A stretch of DNA of 64,000 nt from UBA1381 sp964399965 (GTDB taxonomy: Bacteria; Bacillota; Clostridia; UBA1381): contig CAYNRX010000006.1 in the NCBI GenBank assembly GCA_964399965.1, positions 14,148-78,147 of the forward strand, given 5' to 3'. The stretch's first letter is position 1, and each line of letters starts with the position of its first letter. Both the position numbers and the translations under genes were made by a program. Below, in pieces: positions 1 to 8,270 of the stretch. The notes below the pieces were generated by a model that was given only the letters and a program-made list of their open reading frames with translations, had not been told where the DNA came from and searched no databases.

Positions 1-923
1 GTCATATTGTTGTTGACAACATTTACGAGCTGGAGACTCTTGACCGCATTGCCGGAGACCGGGGGATAGTGCAGAGGATAATGTTTCGCATCAAGCCCGG
101 CATAGACGCTCATACGCACAGCTTTATTCGTACCGGCCAGATCGATTCAAAATTTGGCGTTGCACTTGAAAACGGAGAAGCGTTTGAAATTTATAAAAAG
201 GCGAACGAGATGCAGAATGTAAAGCCGGACGGCGTTCACTGTCATATCGGATCGCAGATATTTGATATAGAGCCGTTTTGCCGGGCGGCGGAAGTCATGA
301 TGAATTTTATAGGCGACCTTAAGGACAAGCTGGGGCTTGAGGTAGAGCAGCTGAACCTCGGCGGCGGTTTCGGCATACAGTATACAGAGCATGACGATCC
401 GGTGCCTTATGACGAGTATATCCGTCACGTTCACGAGATTGTAAGGGATACGGCTGAAAAACGCGGCGTTAAGCTGCCGTTTATCGTCATGGAACCGGGA
501 CGGTCCATAATTGCTCCCGCAGGGATAACGCTCTATACTGTGGGCGGCGTCAAAGATATCAAAAATGTGCGCAAGTACGTATCGGTTGACGGCGGCATGG
601 GCGACAATCCGCGATATATTATGTATCAGTCTGAATATACGGCCGTAGTGGCAAACCGTGTCACAGGAGAAAAAACGGAAAAGGTGACAGTGGCCGGAAA
701 GTGCTGTGAATCAGGCGATATTCTTTTAAAGGATACCGAGCTGCCGGAGATACAGGTCGGTGACACACTGGCAGTGCTGGCGACAGGAGCGTATAATTAT
801 TCAATGGCCAGCAACTATAACCGCATACCGCGTCCGGCGATGGTAGCCGTAGCGGGTGACGATGCGAGGATCGTGGTGAAGCGGGAATCATATGAGGATC
901 TTATAATGAACGATATACTGTAA
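1..923 (+). CDS. lysA: Diaminopimelate decarboxylase, C-terminal part (5' end outside window)
   Basis: This PLP enzyme of the alanine-racemase-like fold III decarboxylates meso-diaminopimelate to lysine in the cytosol. The frame is already open at position 3, so the start and the N-terminal Lys-PLP region lie upstream of the window. Visible family motifs are HCHIGSQI, the glycine loop LGGGFGI, EPGRSIIAPAG (PLP phosphate contact), CCESGDIL (the Cys-Glu pair of the active site from the partner subunit) and GAYNYSMASNYN near the end. No gene partner is visible downstream, and a hairpin follows at 1016-1045. Product identity is secure; only its length is unknown. Confidence 0.95.
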   Translation, partial: HIVVDNIYELETLDRIAGDRGIVQRIMFRIKPGIDAHTHSFIRTGQIDSKFGVALENGEAFEIYKKANEMQNVKPDGVHCHIGSQIFDIEPFCRAAEVMMNFIGDLKDKLGLEVEQLNLGGGFGIQYTEHDDPVPYDEYIRHVHEIVRDTAEKRGVKLPFIVMEPGRSIIAPAGITLYTVGGVKDIKNVRKYVSVDGGMGDNPRYIMYQSEYTAVVANRVTGEKTEKVTVAGKCCESGDILLKDTELPEIQVGDTLAVLATGAYNYSMASNYNRIPRPAMVAVAGDDARIVVKRESYEDLIMNDIL

Positions 924-1015
924 AAAATCCCCAAAGCAGACGAAGAGGATCTTGACCAACGGCGTATCGGCATATCCCTAGGGTGATTTTCATTCGTAGT
1001 CAAAGATATAAACAC

Positions 1016-1050
1016 AGGAAATCCGCTAAAAAGGGCGGATTTCCTACATT
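1016..1050 (+). terminator. Hairpin after lysA, probable terminator
   Basis: A perfect 11-bp stem (1016-1026 pairs with 1035-1045) has an 8-nt loop and is followed by a short T-rich stretch. The TCCGC/GCGGA core recurs in other terminators of this window (18563-18605, 40018-40064, 53186-53215). The rest of the 923-1182 interval holds no convincing gene. Confidence 0.6.
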
Positions 1051-1182
1051 TAAAGAGCATTTTAATTTTTTTGGCATATTAAACGCAAGTAAGAGCGATG
1101 TATCTATAGCCGTTTTTTTGTATGCGAACTACATGGTTTTGTCAGCCCTGGAGGATGCCTGTATAAATTTTTCAAAAATATC

Positions 1183-1211
1183 TTGACAAATTCCCCGAAA
1201 TATGGTATCAT
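1183..1211 (+). promoter_or_regulatory. SigA-type promoter of the DUF3793-flavodoxin unit
   Basis: TTGACA (1183-1188) and TATCAT (1206-1211) are separated by 17 bp. The 5' leader that follows carries two inverted repeats built on GTTAGC (see 1217-1271). Confidence 0.75.
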
Positions 1212-1216
1212 AATTT

Positions 1217-1271
1217 CAGTTAGCGATGGGTAATCGCTGTTTTTTAACACCATGCGTTAGCTATGGCTAAC
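1217..1271 (+). promoter_or_regulatory. Twin GTTAGC-type inverted repeats, possible metal-regulator operator
   Basis: An imperfect dyad with core AGCGAT/ATCGCT lies at the transcription start (1222-1238). A perfect one, GTTAGC-TATG-GCTAAC, lies at 1256-1271, 20 bp before the start codon. The half-sites resemble the TTAG/CTAA arms of DtxR/IdeR-family iron boxes, and a related dyad precedes the ABC genes at 3418-3435. The regulator assignment is inference. Confidence 0.45.
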
Positions 1272-1291
1272 TTATCCGAGGGAGGGATTTT

Positions 1292-1867
1292 ATGCGCATC
1301 AAAAGCTATGAGCATCTGCTGCTGTTCCATTGTGCCCCTACGCTATATGGAGTCAAATCGGCAAACCTGTTTTCATCAGGCCCTATGGCGCAGGAGGAGC
1401 TTGACGCTCTCATAAGGAGCTACTCGTCCATCCTGGCGCCGCACGGCATCAACATCGACGTGCTTTGCCAATGCGACAGTCATACGCTGTTTTACATATA
1501 CAACGAACAGCTTTTGATGCGCAAATTATCCGCTCCGGCCGTGAAACGGTTTTTATCCGGACGCGGCTGGAGTGCGATGCCCGACTGTATTTCCTTATTG
1601 TCAGAACTTAAAAGACGCATATGTACAGAGGGCTTTCCTCACGAGATAGGACTATTCCTCGACTATCCTCTTGGTGACGTTATCGGCTTTATCGAAAACA
1701 GCGGGCAGAATTTTCTCTGTAACGGCTGCTGGAAGGTCTACGAAAATAAAGAGGCCGCCCAAGCGCTTTTTCGTTGTTACGACCTTTGCCGCGAGGACGC
1801 CTGCCGAAAATACCTGGCCGGGCAATCGCTTGGCGATATCCTGGAAAGCAAGGGCATTTGTGCGTAA
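1292..1867 (+). CDS. DUF3793 family protein
   Basis: This 191-residue cytosolic protein of unknown function matches DUF3793 by its opening (YEHLLLFHCAPTLYGVKSANL) and the block GLFLDYPLGDVIGFIEN. The family is largely clostridial and often lies beside a flavodoxin, as here (next gene 54 bp downstream). Cysteines are scattered and form no evident cluster motif. The start is set by GGGAGGG just upstream (1280-1286). A redox or iron-limitation role is suggested only by the flavodoxin partner and by the dyad in its leader. Confidence 0.85.
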   Translation: MRIKSYEHLLLFHCAPTLYGVKSANLFSSGPMAQEELDALIRSYSSILAPHGINIDVLCQCDSHTLFYIYNEQLLMRKLSAPAVKRFLSGRGWSAMPDCISLLSELKRRICTEGFPHEIGLFLDYPLGDVIGFIENSGQNFLCNGCWKVYENKEAAQALFRCYDLCREDACRKYLAGQSLGDILESKGICA

Positions 1868-1920
1868 AAAGCCGCCATACGCGGTTTATATAATAAAAAA
1901 GAATGGAGCGTGATCGAAAC

Positions 1921-2331
1921 ATGAAGATCGCAGTTATTTATTGGAGCGGCACTGGCAACACCCAGTCAATGGCCGAATACATTGCCGGCGGCATCAAAGA
2001 GGCCGGTGCGGAAGCGGAGATATTCGAAGTCTCGGATGCTCCGATGAGCTTTGAAAATTACGATAAGGTGGCTTTCGGCTGCCCGGCAATGGGTGCCGAG
2101 GTCCTGGAGGAGGATGCGTTTGAGCCATATTTTTCCGCCGTGGAAAGCGGGCTGTCCGGCAAGCCGGTAGCGTTGTTCGGTTCCTACGGCTGGGGAGACG
2201 GTGAATGGATGCGTTCCTGGCAGGAACGTACAGCCGCTGACGGCGCAGCACTTTTTGAAGAAGGCTTGATCGCCTGCGGCGAAGCGGATGAGAGCGAATG
2301 CGCGGACTTCGGGCGGAGATTTGCCTCCTAA
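1921..2331 (+). CDS. Flavodoxin
   Basis: This 136-residue FMN-binding electron carrier can replace ferredoxin when iron is scarce. The phosphate-binding loop WSGTGNTQSMA is at residues 8-18, and the isoalloxazine loops GCPAMG and GSYGWGDG follow at the expected distances. I start it at the ATG at 1921 because MKIAVIYWSG is the canonical N terminus; an ATG at 1903 would add six residues without support. It is probably co-transcribed with the DUF3793 gene. A copy of the structured repeat begins within a few bases of its stop codon. Confidence 0.93.
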   Translation: MKIAVIYWSGTGNTQSMAEYIAGGIKEAGAEAEIFEVSDAPMSFENYDKVAFGCPAMGAEVLEEDAFEPYFSAVESGLSGKPVALFGSYGWGDGEWMRSWQERTAADGAALFEEGLIACGEADESECADFGRRFAS

Positions 2332-2333
2332 AC

Positions 2334-2531
2334 AGATACAATTATTTCCTTATTCTGGGGAGCGCAAGGGTGAAACCCTCGAATTCCAATCAATTTTTGA
2401 CGACATGCGCGTCAAAAATTGCGAAAATAAAAGTTTCAGCGGTCTTTAGACCGCCAATCAACGGAACTTTTATTTTCTTCCTTAGCCAGAAATCAATTGC
2501 GAAAAGGTTTCGCAATTGACTAAGATACAAT
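2334..2531 (+). repeat. Structured mobile repeat, copy A (first hairpin missing)
   Basis: The element body is 2343-2522, flanked by the 9-bp direct repeat AGATACAAT (2334-2342 and 2523-2531). It contains in order the AGGGTGAAACCCT hairpin, a CAATTTTTGACG/CGTCAAAAATTG hairpin, a long AAAATAAAAGTT/AACTTTTATTTT hairpin with an inner GCGGTC/GACCGC stem, and the terminal CAATTGCG/CGCAATTG hairpin ending in GACTA. The first hairpin of copies B, C and D is absent, consistent with deletion between CAATT microhomologies at the left edge. Confidence 0.85.
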
Positions 2532-2575
2532 GATCCATCCATAAATGGGCTTTATTGGGCGAAATACATAAAGAG

Positions 2576-2617
2576 CACGGTCGTACTTTGATGCACCACA
2601 GTACGACCGTGTTTTTT
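2576..2617 (+). terminator. Rho-independent terminator
   Basis: An 11-bp stem (CACGGTCGTAC at 2576-2586, GTACGACCGTG at 2601-2611) is followed by six T. It probably ends the DUF3793-flavodoxin transcript beyond the inserted repeat. Confidence 0.85.
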
Positions 2618-2710
2618 CTATGTGTTTCTATCTACGATCCTCTAATTATATGCTTATTGAAAATATTGTATCCTGCAATGCTGATTTAACTTAAATTTTT
2701 TATAAACCCC

Positions 2711-2766
2711 TTGACAATTGCAGCGTTTGGGTATATAATATAACAGTGTTATATAACACTGTTATA
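2711..2766 (+). promoter_or_regulatory. tetR promoter with 28-bp perfect palindromic operator
   Basis: TTGACA (2711-2716) and TATAAT (2734-2739) are 17 bp apart. A perfect 28-bp palindrome with arms TATAACAGTGTTAT occupies 2739-2766, from the last base of the -10 box through the start site. A repressor bound here would block initiation, so autorepression by the following TetR protein is expected. Confidence 0.85.
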
Positions 2767-2777
2767 CGGAGGTCGAT

Positions 2778-3395
2778 ATGAGCGAGACTGAACAGACGAC
2801 ATTAAACGCTATCCTTTCGGCGGCGGAAACGGAGTTTCGGGAAAAAGGCTTTCTGTCGGCGTCGCTTAGGAATATCGTCAAAACGGCAGGCGTTACGACC
2901 GGCGCGTTTTACGGCTATTTTAAGAGCAAGGAAGAGCTGTTCGAGGCGCTTGTGGGAGAACAGTATGAATATTTTCTTAACTGCTTTATCAAGGCGCAGA
3001 CTGATTTTGCAGACCTCCCATTGGAGGAACAGCCCGAAATGCTTGGCAATATTTCGGGTGCATGTATGCATGAAATGCTCCACTACGCCTACGAGCATCT
3101 CAGCGCGTTCAAGCTCATACTGTGCAGCTCGGAAGGCACAAGATTTTCTGGACTTGTTGACAAGATGGTAGAGATCGAGACGGAAGGCACGCACGAATAT
3201 CTGAAGGTGCTTGAGGCTCTCGGCAGACCCTCCCCGCCTATAGACGAACATCTTGAGCATATCCTTATCACCGGAATGTTCAACACCTTTTTTGAGCTTA
3301 TCATACACGAAATGCCGCTTGAGAGGGCAGAGCATTATCTGAAAGAAATGCGCGCTTTTTACACCGCCGGATGGATGAAAATTATGGGGCAGTAA
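2778..3395 (+). CDS. TetR/AcrR family transcriptional regulator
   Basis: This is a 205-residue repressor. The N-terminal helix-turn-helix spans about residues 10-55, with the family signature GFLSASLRNIVKTAGVTTG and then FYGYFKSKEELFEALV. The C-terminal half is the helical ligand-binding and dimer domain. The start is fixed by ACGGAGGTCGAT directly before the ATG. It lies downstream of a perfect palindrome and 111 bp upstream of an ABC transporter pair, the usual layout for a repressor of an exporter. The ligand is unknown. Confidence 0.92.
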   Translation: MSETEQTTLNAILSAAETEFREKGFLSASLRNIVKTAGVTTGAFYGYFKSKEELFEALVGEQYEYFLNCFIKAQTDFADLPLEEQPEMLGNISGACMHEMLHYAYEHLSAFKLILCSSEGTRFSGLVDKMVEIETEGTHEYLKVLEALGRPSPPIDEHLEHILITGMFNTFFELIIHEMPLERAEHYLKEMRAFYTAGWMKIMGQ

Positions 3396-3408
3396 AGCCC
3401 TATAATTT

Positions 3409-3437
3409 TTGACCTGCGGTTAGCTTTAACTAACCTT
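3409..3437 (+). promoter_or_regulatory. Promoter region of ABC pair with GGTTAG/CTAACC dyad
   Basis: TTGACC (3409-3414) is followed by the inverted repeat GGTTAG-CTTTAA-CTAACC (3418-3435), which fills the spacer and reaches a weak -10. The half-site matches those before the DUF3793 gene and is similar to DtxR-type boxes. A bound protein would exclude polymerase. Confidence 0.5.
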
Positions 3438-3506
3438 TATTTAGCTTGGATATTAAACGGATACGTGCCGTTTTTATCATAAAAAATTTACGAGGAGGTT
3501 CTTTGG

Positions 3507-5285
3507 ATGAAGAAACGATCTAACTTATCAAGGCTGATGAGCTATGCCGGCAAGCACAGAGTACTGACATACCTTTCGTGGGTGCTGTCATCCGCAAGCG
3601 CGCTGCTTGCACTGGTGCCGTTCTGGTATATATGGCGCATCATCCATGACATACTTGAGGCGTCCCCCGATTTTTCAAAAGCCGGGAATGTCGTAAGCTA
3701 CGGCTGGTCGGCAGTGCTGTTTGCGGTAGTATCAATTATCGTGTACATAGCGGCACTGATGTGCTCACATCTGAGCGCGTTTAGGATAGCCTCAAATATC
3801 AGAAAGACGCTTATGCGCCATATTGCCGCCCTGCCTTTGGGTATCACAGAAAAGTACGGCAGCGGAAAGCTCAGGAGGATAGTGAACGATTCAAGCTCCG
3901 CTGCCGAAACCTATCTGGCGCACAGGCTGCCGGATAAGGCCGGAGCGATCACAACGCCGATAGGTTTGCTGTTCTTGCTGCTCGTGTTCGATTGGCGGCT
4001 CGGGCTTTTAAGCCTTATTCCCGTTATTTTGGGATTTATGATAATGACTAAGATGACGGGCGCAAGCATGGAACAGAAGATGAAAGAATATCAAAACTCG
4101 CTTTCCGATATGTCCAACGAGGCAGTGGAATATGTCCGCGGTATACCTGTTGTAAAAACATTCGGCCAGACGGTGTTTTCTTTTAAGCGCTTTAAGGCGT
4201 CCATAGACAATTACGAAAAATGGGTCATAGCCTACACAAAGGCGCTGCGCCTGCCAATGATGTTTTACACCACGGCGATAAACGGAGTATTCGCGTTTTT
4301 GATAGCCGGAGCGATCATATTTTCACGCGGCGGCGTAACGAATGACCTGCTCTTAAATCTTATCTTCTATATCGTCATAACTCCCGTGATCAGTACTACG
4401 CTCACAAGGATCATGTTTATGAGTGAGGATGCGATGATCGTAAACGATGCGCTTGGCAGGATAGATGAAGTGCTCGGCGAAAAGCCGCTTTCAGAAAGCA
4501 GCCGCGGCAGAATTCCATCCGATAATTCCGTTTCGCTCGAGCACGTGAGCTACAGCTACGACGGTGTAAAAAACGCCTTAAACGATGTTTCCCTGTCGAT
4601 AAAACCCGGAGAGACAACGGCACTTGTGGGCCCTTCGGGCGGCGGTAAGACGACTCTTGCGAATATCATCACAAGGTTTTTCGACCCGCAAAAGGGACGC
4701 GTGCTCATAGGCGGCACGGATATACGTGACATTCCCAAGGAGAAGCTTATGGACACAGTATCGTTCGTATTCCAGAACAGCCGTCTTATCAAGGCGTCGA
4801 TACTTGAAAATGTGAGGATGGCAAGGCCGGAGGCTTCAAGAGAAGAAGTAACGCACGTTTTGGAAACGGCGCAGTGTGCCGATATAATCGCAAAACTGCC
4901 GGACGGCATAGACACAGTCGTGGGAGCGAACGGCATATACCTTTCGGGCGGTGAACAGCAGAGGGTTGCTATAGCAAGAGCCGTGCTCAAAAATGCGCCT
5001 ATTCTGATTCTCGATGAGGCAACAGCCTTTGCCGACCCTGACAATGAGGTACGCGTACAGCAGGCTATGTCGGCTCTTTCAAAGGGCAAGACGGTCATAA
5101 TGATAGCCCACAGGCTGTCGTCAGTCACAAACGCGGACCGCATTTGCGTAATGAGTGAGGGCAGTATAGCCGAAAGCGGCACATTCTCCGAGCTTATGGA
5201 TAAAGGCGGAATATTTGCTCATATGTGGGGGAATTATTCAAAATCTGCGGACTGGAAAATAGAAAAGGAGGGAAAACAGTTATGA
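3507..5285 (+). CDS. ABC transporter permease/ATP-binding protein, subunit 1 of heterodimer
   Basis: This is a 592-residue half-transporter: an N-terminal domain of about six membrane helices (residues ~20-310), then a nucleotide-binding domain with Walker A GPSGGGKTT, signature LSGGEQQR, Walker B ILILDEATAF and switch His in IAHRLSS. All catalytic residues are intact. Its stop overlaps the start of the next half-transporter by 4 bp (ATGA), so the two surely form a heterodimer. The sequence style and the iron-box-like operator are compatible with the YbtPQ/IrtAB siderophore-import subgroup, but drug or peptide export under TetR control is equally possible. Confidence 0.9.
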   Translation: MKKRSNLSRLMSYAGKHRVLTYLSWVLSSASALLALVPFWYIWRIIHDILEASPDFSKAGNVVSYGWSAVLFAVVSIIVYIAALMCSHLSAFRIASNIRKTLMRHIAALPLGITEKYGSGKLRRIVNDSSSAAETYLAHRLPDKAGAITTPIGLLFLLLVFDWRLGLLSLIPVILGFMIMTKMTGASMEQKMKEYQNSLSDMSNEAVEYVRGIPVVKTFGQTVFSFKRFKASIDNYEKWVIAYTKALRLPMMFYTTAINGVFAFLIAGAIIFSRGGVTNDLLLNLIFYIVITPVISTTLTRIMFMSEDAMIVNDALGRIDEVLGEKPLSESSRGRIPSDNSVSLEHVSYSYDGVKNALNDVSLSIKPGETTALVGPSGGGKTTLANIITRFFDPQKGRVLIGGTDIRDIPKEKLMDTVSFVFQNSRLIKASILENVRMARPEASREEVTHVLETAQCADIIAKLPDGIDTVVGANGIYLSGGEQQRVAIARAVLKNAPILILDEATAFADPDNEVRVQQAMSALSKGKTVIMIAHRLSSVTNADRICVMSEGSIAESGTFSELMDKGGIFAHMWGNYSKSADWKIEKEGKQL

Positions 5286-7012
5286 TAAAAAAGCTTCAAA
5301 GACGCTTTGCACTGTCAAGACAAGGCGCTGTTGATCTGATAAAGGGCTGCCTTGCCTGCGTTATGCAGGATATATCATTCATGCTGCCCGTCGGACTTTT
5401 ATATTATCTCGTCATCGACATGATGAACGGCGGCGTGACAGGCGGCAGGATAGTCTTTTACACTGTCGGCGCGCTTATCTGCCTTACTCTCATATTTGTC
5501 GTGACATATTTTCAGTACAACGCCACATATCTTGCTACATATGTGGAAAGCGGCGTGCGGCGCATAACTCTTGCCGAGCAGCTGCGGAAGATACCTCTTT
5601 CGTTCTTCGGGAAAAAGGATCTTGCGGATCTTACAAATTCGATCATGGGCGACTGTGCCACTCTCGAAACAGCATTTTCCCATTACGTTCCGGCCCTTGC
5701 AGGCTCGGTCATCTCCACAACACTTATTGCGGTATGCTTATTTTTCTATGATTGGCGCATGGCTTTGGCGGCTGTATGGGTGCTGCCGGTCGCTTTTGCG
5801 ATAACGCTCTTTTCGGCGCGTATTCAAGGGTACTTTAATAAAAAAGCCTCTGCCGCAAATGTTGCGCTTGAGACCGGGGTTCAGGAGTGTATCGAAAGTT
5901 TGCAGGATCTAAAAGCAAACAATGCCGAGAAGCGCTATCTCAAAGGGCTCGACAAGAAGATAGACTATGCCGAAAAACGGCACATCATAACCGAGCTGGG
6001 AACAGCGCTCTTTGTCGTCTCATCAACGCTTATATTAAAATTCGGCATTGCCACAGTATCCCTTGTCGGATCGGTTCTGCTTATACGCGGGGAAATAAAC
6101 ATTCCTCTCTTCTTTATGTTCCTGCTCGTTGCCTCAAGGCTTTATTCACCGCTGGAGGGCGCGCTCCAGAATCTTGCAGCGGTCATCTCCACAAGGACAA
6201 ATATTGACCGCATGAATGAAATACTCGACCGTCCTGTCCAGACCGGCTCGAATGTGATAACAAACCACGGCTGCGATATTAAGTTTGAGCATGTTGGCTT
6301 TGCGTACAACACAGGCGAGACCGTATTGAAAGATGTGTCGTTCACCGCAAAGCAGGGTGAGGTCACGGCTCTTGTCGGCCCCTCCGGCGGAGGAAAAACT
6401 ACGGTATCCCGCCTTGCTGCACGTTTTTGGGATATCGACAAGGGAAAGATCACGGTTGGCGGTATGGATATATCAAAAATAGAGCCGGAAACACTGCTGT
6501 CGCTCTATTCCATCGTGTTTCAGGATGTTACATTATTCAACAACACCGTAAAGGAAAATATCAGGATCGGGAAAAAGGACGCAACCGACGAGGAGGTCAT
6601 AGCTGCAGCACGGCTTGCCAACTGCGAGGAGTTTGTAAACAAACTGCCGGACGGCTACAACAGCATGATCGGTGAGAACGGCTGCGAGCTGTCGGGCGGC
6701 GAACGCCAGCGTATCTCCATCGCAAGAGCCTTTCTTAAAGACGCGCCGATCATCCTGTTGGACGAGGCAACGGCAAGCCTTGACGTTGAAAACGAGACAC
6801 TGATACAAGCAGCACTTTCAAGGCTCATAAAGGATAAGACGGTGCTTGTTATTGCACACCGTATGCGGACGGTGAGCGGCACCGATAAGGTGATCGTGCT
6901 TTCAGGCGGCACCGTCGCTGAACAGGGACGTCCCGACGAACTAATGAACAACGGAAAAATATATCCGCACATGGTAAAGCTCCAGATGATGAGTCAGGAC
7001 TGGGGGATATAG
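5282..7012 (+). CDS. ABC transporter permease/ATP-binding protein, subunit 2 of heterodimer
   Basis: This 576-residue half-transporter partners the preceding gene. The membrane domain (residues ~15-300) is followed by a nucleotide-binding domain with Walker A GPSGGGKTT, signature LSGGERQR, Walker B IILLDEATASLD and the switch histidine in IAHRM. I start it at the ATG at 5282, which has GGAGGG upstream and overlaps the previous stop; a start at 5225 would run deep into the previous gene. Both ATP sites look competent, unlike the exporter at 55614-59238. A strong hairpin follows at 7039-7075. Confidence 0.9.
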   Translation: MIKKLQRRFALSRQGAVDLIKGCLACVMQDISFMLPVGLLYYLVIDMMNGGVTGGRIVFYTVGALICLTLIFVVTYFQYNATYLATYVESGVRRITLAEQLRKIPLSFFGKKDLADLTNSIMGDCATLETAFSHYVPALAGSVISTTLIAVCLFFYDWRMALAAVWVLPVAFAITLFSARIQGYFNKKASAANVALETGVQECIESLQDLKANNAEKRYLKGLDKKIDYAEKRHIITELGTALFVVSSTLILKFGIATVSLVGSVLLIRGEINIPLFFMFLLVASRLYSPLEGALQNLAAVISTRTNIDRMNEILDRPVQTGSNVITNHGCDIKFEHVGFAYNTGETVLKDVSFTAKQGEVTALVGPSGGGKTTVSRLAARFWDIDKGKITVGGMDISKIEPETLLSLYSIVFQDVTLFNNTVKENIRIGKKDATDEEVIAAARLANCEEFVNKLPDGYNSMIGENGCELSGGERQRISIARAFLKDAPIILLDEATASLDVENETLIQAALSRLIKDKTVLVIAHRMRTVSGTDKVIVLSGGTVAEQGRPDELMNNGKIYPHMVKLQMMSQDWGI

Positions 7013-7038
7013 TCTTATATTCCGCTAAACATAGAAGA

Positions 7039-7078
7039 AAAGGGCATATCGCAAATTCACCGCGATATGCCCTTTCTG
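7039..7078. terminator. Bidirectional terminator between ABC pair and nitroreductase
   Basis: A 14-bp perfect stem (7039-7052 with 7062-7075) is bordered by A-rich and T-rich sequence, and lies between convergent genes. Confidence 0.8.
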
Positions 7079-7115
7079 CATCCTGTCGTTAAATTTTTAC
7101 TTTTGCATTTTTGTT

Positions 7116-7646
7116 TTACGCCTTTATTACATATCCGCTCTTACGCGGCTTTGCTTCGGGGAGTTTGTCCGCCGCATAGCCGAGGATGCAATTTCCTATT
7201 CCTTCGCAGCTTTCCGGTACTCCCCATTTTTTCATAAGCTCACGGCCTTCGGGACTTTCAAAAACCTCTTTGGCTCTGTGTATCCAGCAGGAACCGAGTC
7301 CCACGGCATGAGCAGCGTTTAGAAGATTCCCCATAACGAGAGAACCATCGTAAAGATATGTGCCGCGCGATTTGTCAGCAAAAACAACGATTACAGTCGG
7401 AGCACCGTAAAAAGGATCGGAGTCCGTACCCATAACGGCAGCATTAAGACGTGAAAGCTCTGCCACCTCTGCCTTGTCCTGCACAACAACCATCACCGGC
7501 GACATAAGTCCCATGCCTGTAGGCGCGTATTCGCCGGCCTCTAAGACAGCGTCCAGCTCTTCTGGACGTATTTGCTCCGCCTTGTAGGAACGCACGCTGC
7601 GTCTTGATTTTAATGAGTCTAACACTATTTTGCCCTTATCGTCCAT
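7116..7646 (-). CDS. Nitroreductase family protein
   Basis: This is a 176-residue FMN-dependent NAD(P)H oxidoreductase. The N-terminal FMN-phosphate motif RRSVRSYK and the segment AVLEAGEYAPTGMG are typical, as is the later GLGSCWIHRAKEVF block. It probably reduces nitro or quinone compounds; the true substrate is unknown. AAAGGAGT lies upstream of the ATG. It follows the ArsC/Spx-like gene by 27 bp on the same strand and is likely co-transcribed with it. Confidence 0.9.
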   Translation of the reverse strand: MDDKGKIVLDSLKSRRSVRSYKAEQIRPEELDAVLEAGEYAPTGMGLMSPVMVVVQDKAEVAELSRLNAAVMGTDSDPFYGAPTVIVVFADKSRGTYLYDGSLVMGNLLNAAHAVGLGSCWIHRAKEVFESPEGRELMKKWGVPESCEGIGNCILGYAADKLPEAKPRKSGYVIKA

Positions 7647-7673
7647 AATTGTACTCCTTTCGCGGGATTGTGT

Positions 7674-8033
7674 TTATTTTTTCAAGGCTTCCTCCCACTG
7701 AGCGGGACGAAAACCGAATAATACAAAATCATCACCGACAAGTATCGGACGGCGCACCATCATTCCATCGGAAGCCAGCAGATCAAGCTGCTCGTCCTCG
7801 CTCATGTCAGCCAGCTTGTCCTTTAGGTGCAGCTGCTTATAGAGCATCCCGCTGGTGTTGAAAAACCGCTTCAGAGGGAGCGGGCTTATTTTGTGCCAAT
7901 GCTCCAGCTCCTCGCGCGTAGGGTTTTCTGCGCGGATATCCCTGTCCGTGTATTCGATGTTGTTATCCTTGAGCCACTGCACCGCCCTTTTGCAGGTGAC
8001 GCAATTAGGGTATTGTATACATAATACCTTCAT
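7674..8033 (-). CDS. ArsC/Spx/MgsR family thioredoxin-fold protein
   Basis: This is a 119-residue protein of the ArsC-like fold. It opens with MKVLCIQYPNCVTCKRA, where the CxxC pair (CVTC) is the Spx/YffB-type redox switch. RPILVGDDFVLFGFRP near the C terminus contains the RP motif of ArsC proteins. I chose the internal Met because family proteins begin here; a start at 8060 would add nine residues. It could be an arsenate-reductase-like enzyme or a transcription modulator. Two copies of ACTCTAATT, 22 bp apart, lie in its upstream region (8081-8111). Confidence 0.85.
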   Translation of the reverse strand: MKVLCIQYPNCVTCKRAVQWLKDNNIEYTDRDIRAENPTREELEHWHKISPLPLKRFFNTSGMLYKQLHLKDKLADMSEDEQLDLLASDGMMVRRPILVGDDFVLFGFRPAQWEEALKK

Positions 8034-8270
8034 AATAATCCCATACCTTTCTTCCCACATACATTTAATATACTTCTCTCACTCTAATTGTGGGTCTGCT
8101 ATACTCTAATTTTTTCCAATTCTATATTCTATTATAAGCGTACCGGGGAAAAAAATCAAGCCCAATAACGCCGAAGTAACAAACGATTTAAGGAAAAATA
8201 TTGTGCATAATTCTTTATACATTCGGTTGATTATATAACGTATCGTATGGCAAATAAAGAGACGATAGGC

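Noticed and set aside
983..1186. A 67-codon open frame after lysA
   Set aside because: It runs through the terminator hairpin and the promoter of the next unit, has no ribosome site and no recognisable sequence.
2298..2519. A 73-codon open frame overlapping flavodoxin and the repeat
   Set aside because: It is made of the hairpin repeat; the same frame recurs only because the repeat recurs (for example at 9183-9386 on the minus strand).
2334..2531. Repeat copies as a CRISPR array
   Set aside because: Copies are kilobases apart, internally palindromic and have no regular spacers.
2739..2766. The tetR palindrome as a terminator
   Set aside because: It overlaps the promoter -10 box and start site and has no T-run; an operator explains it better.
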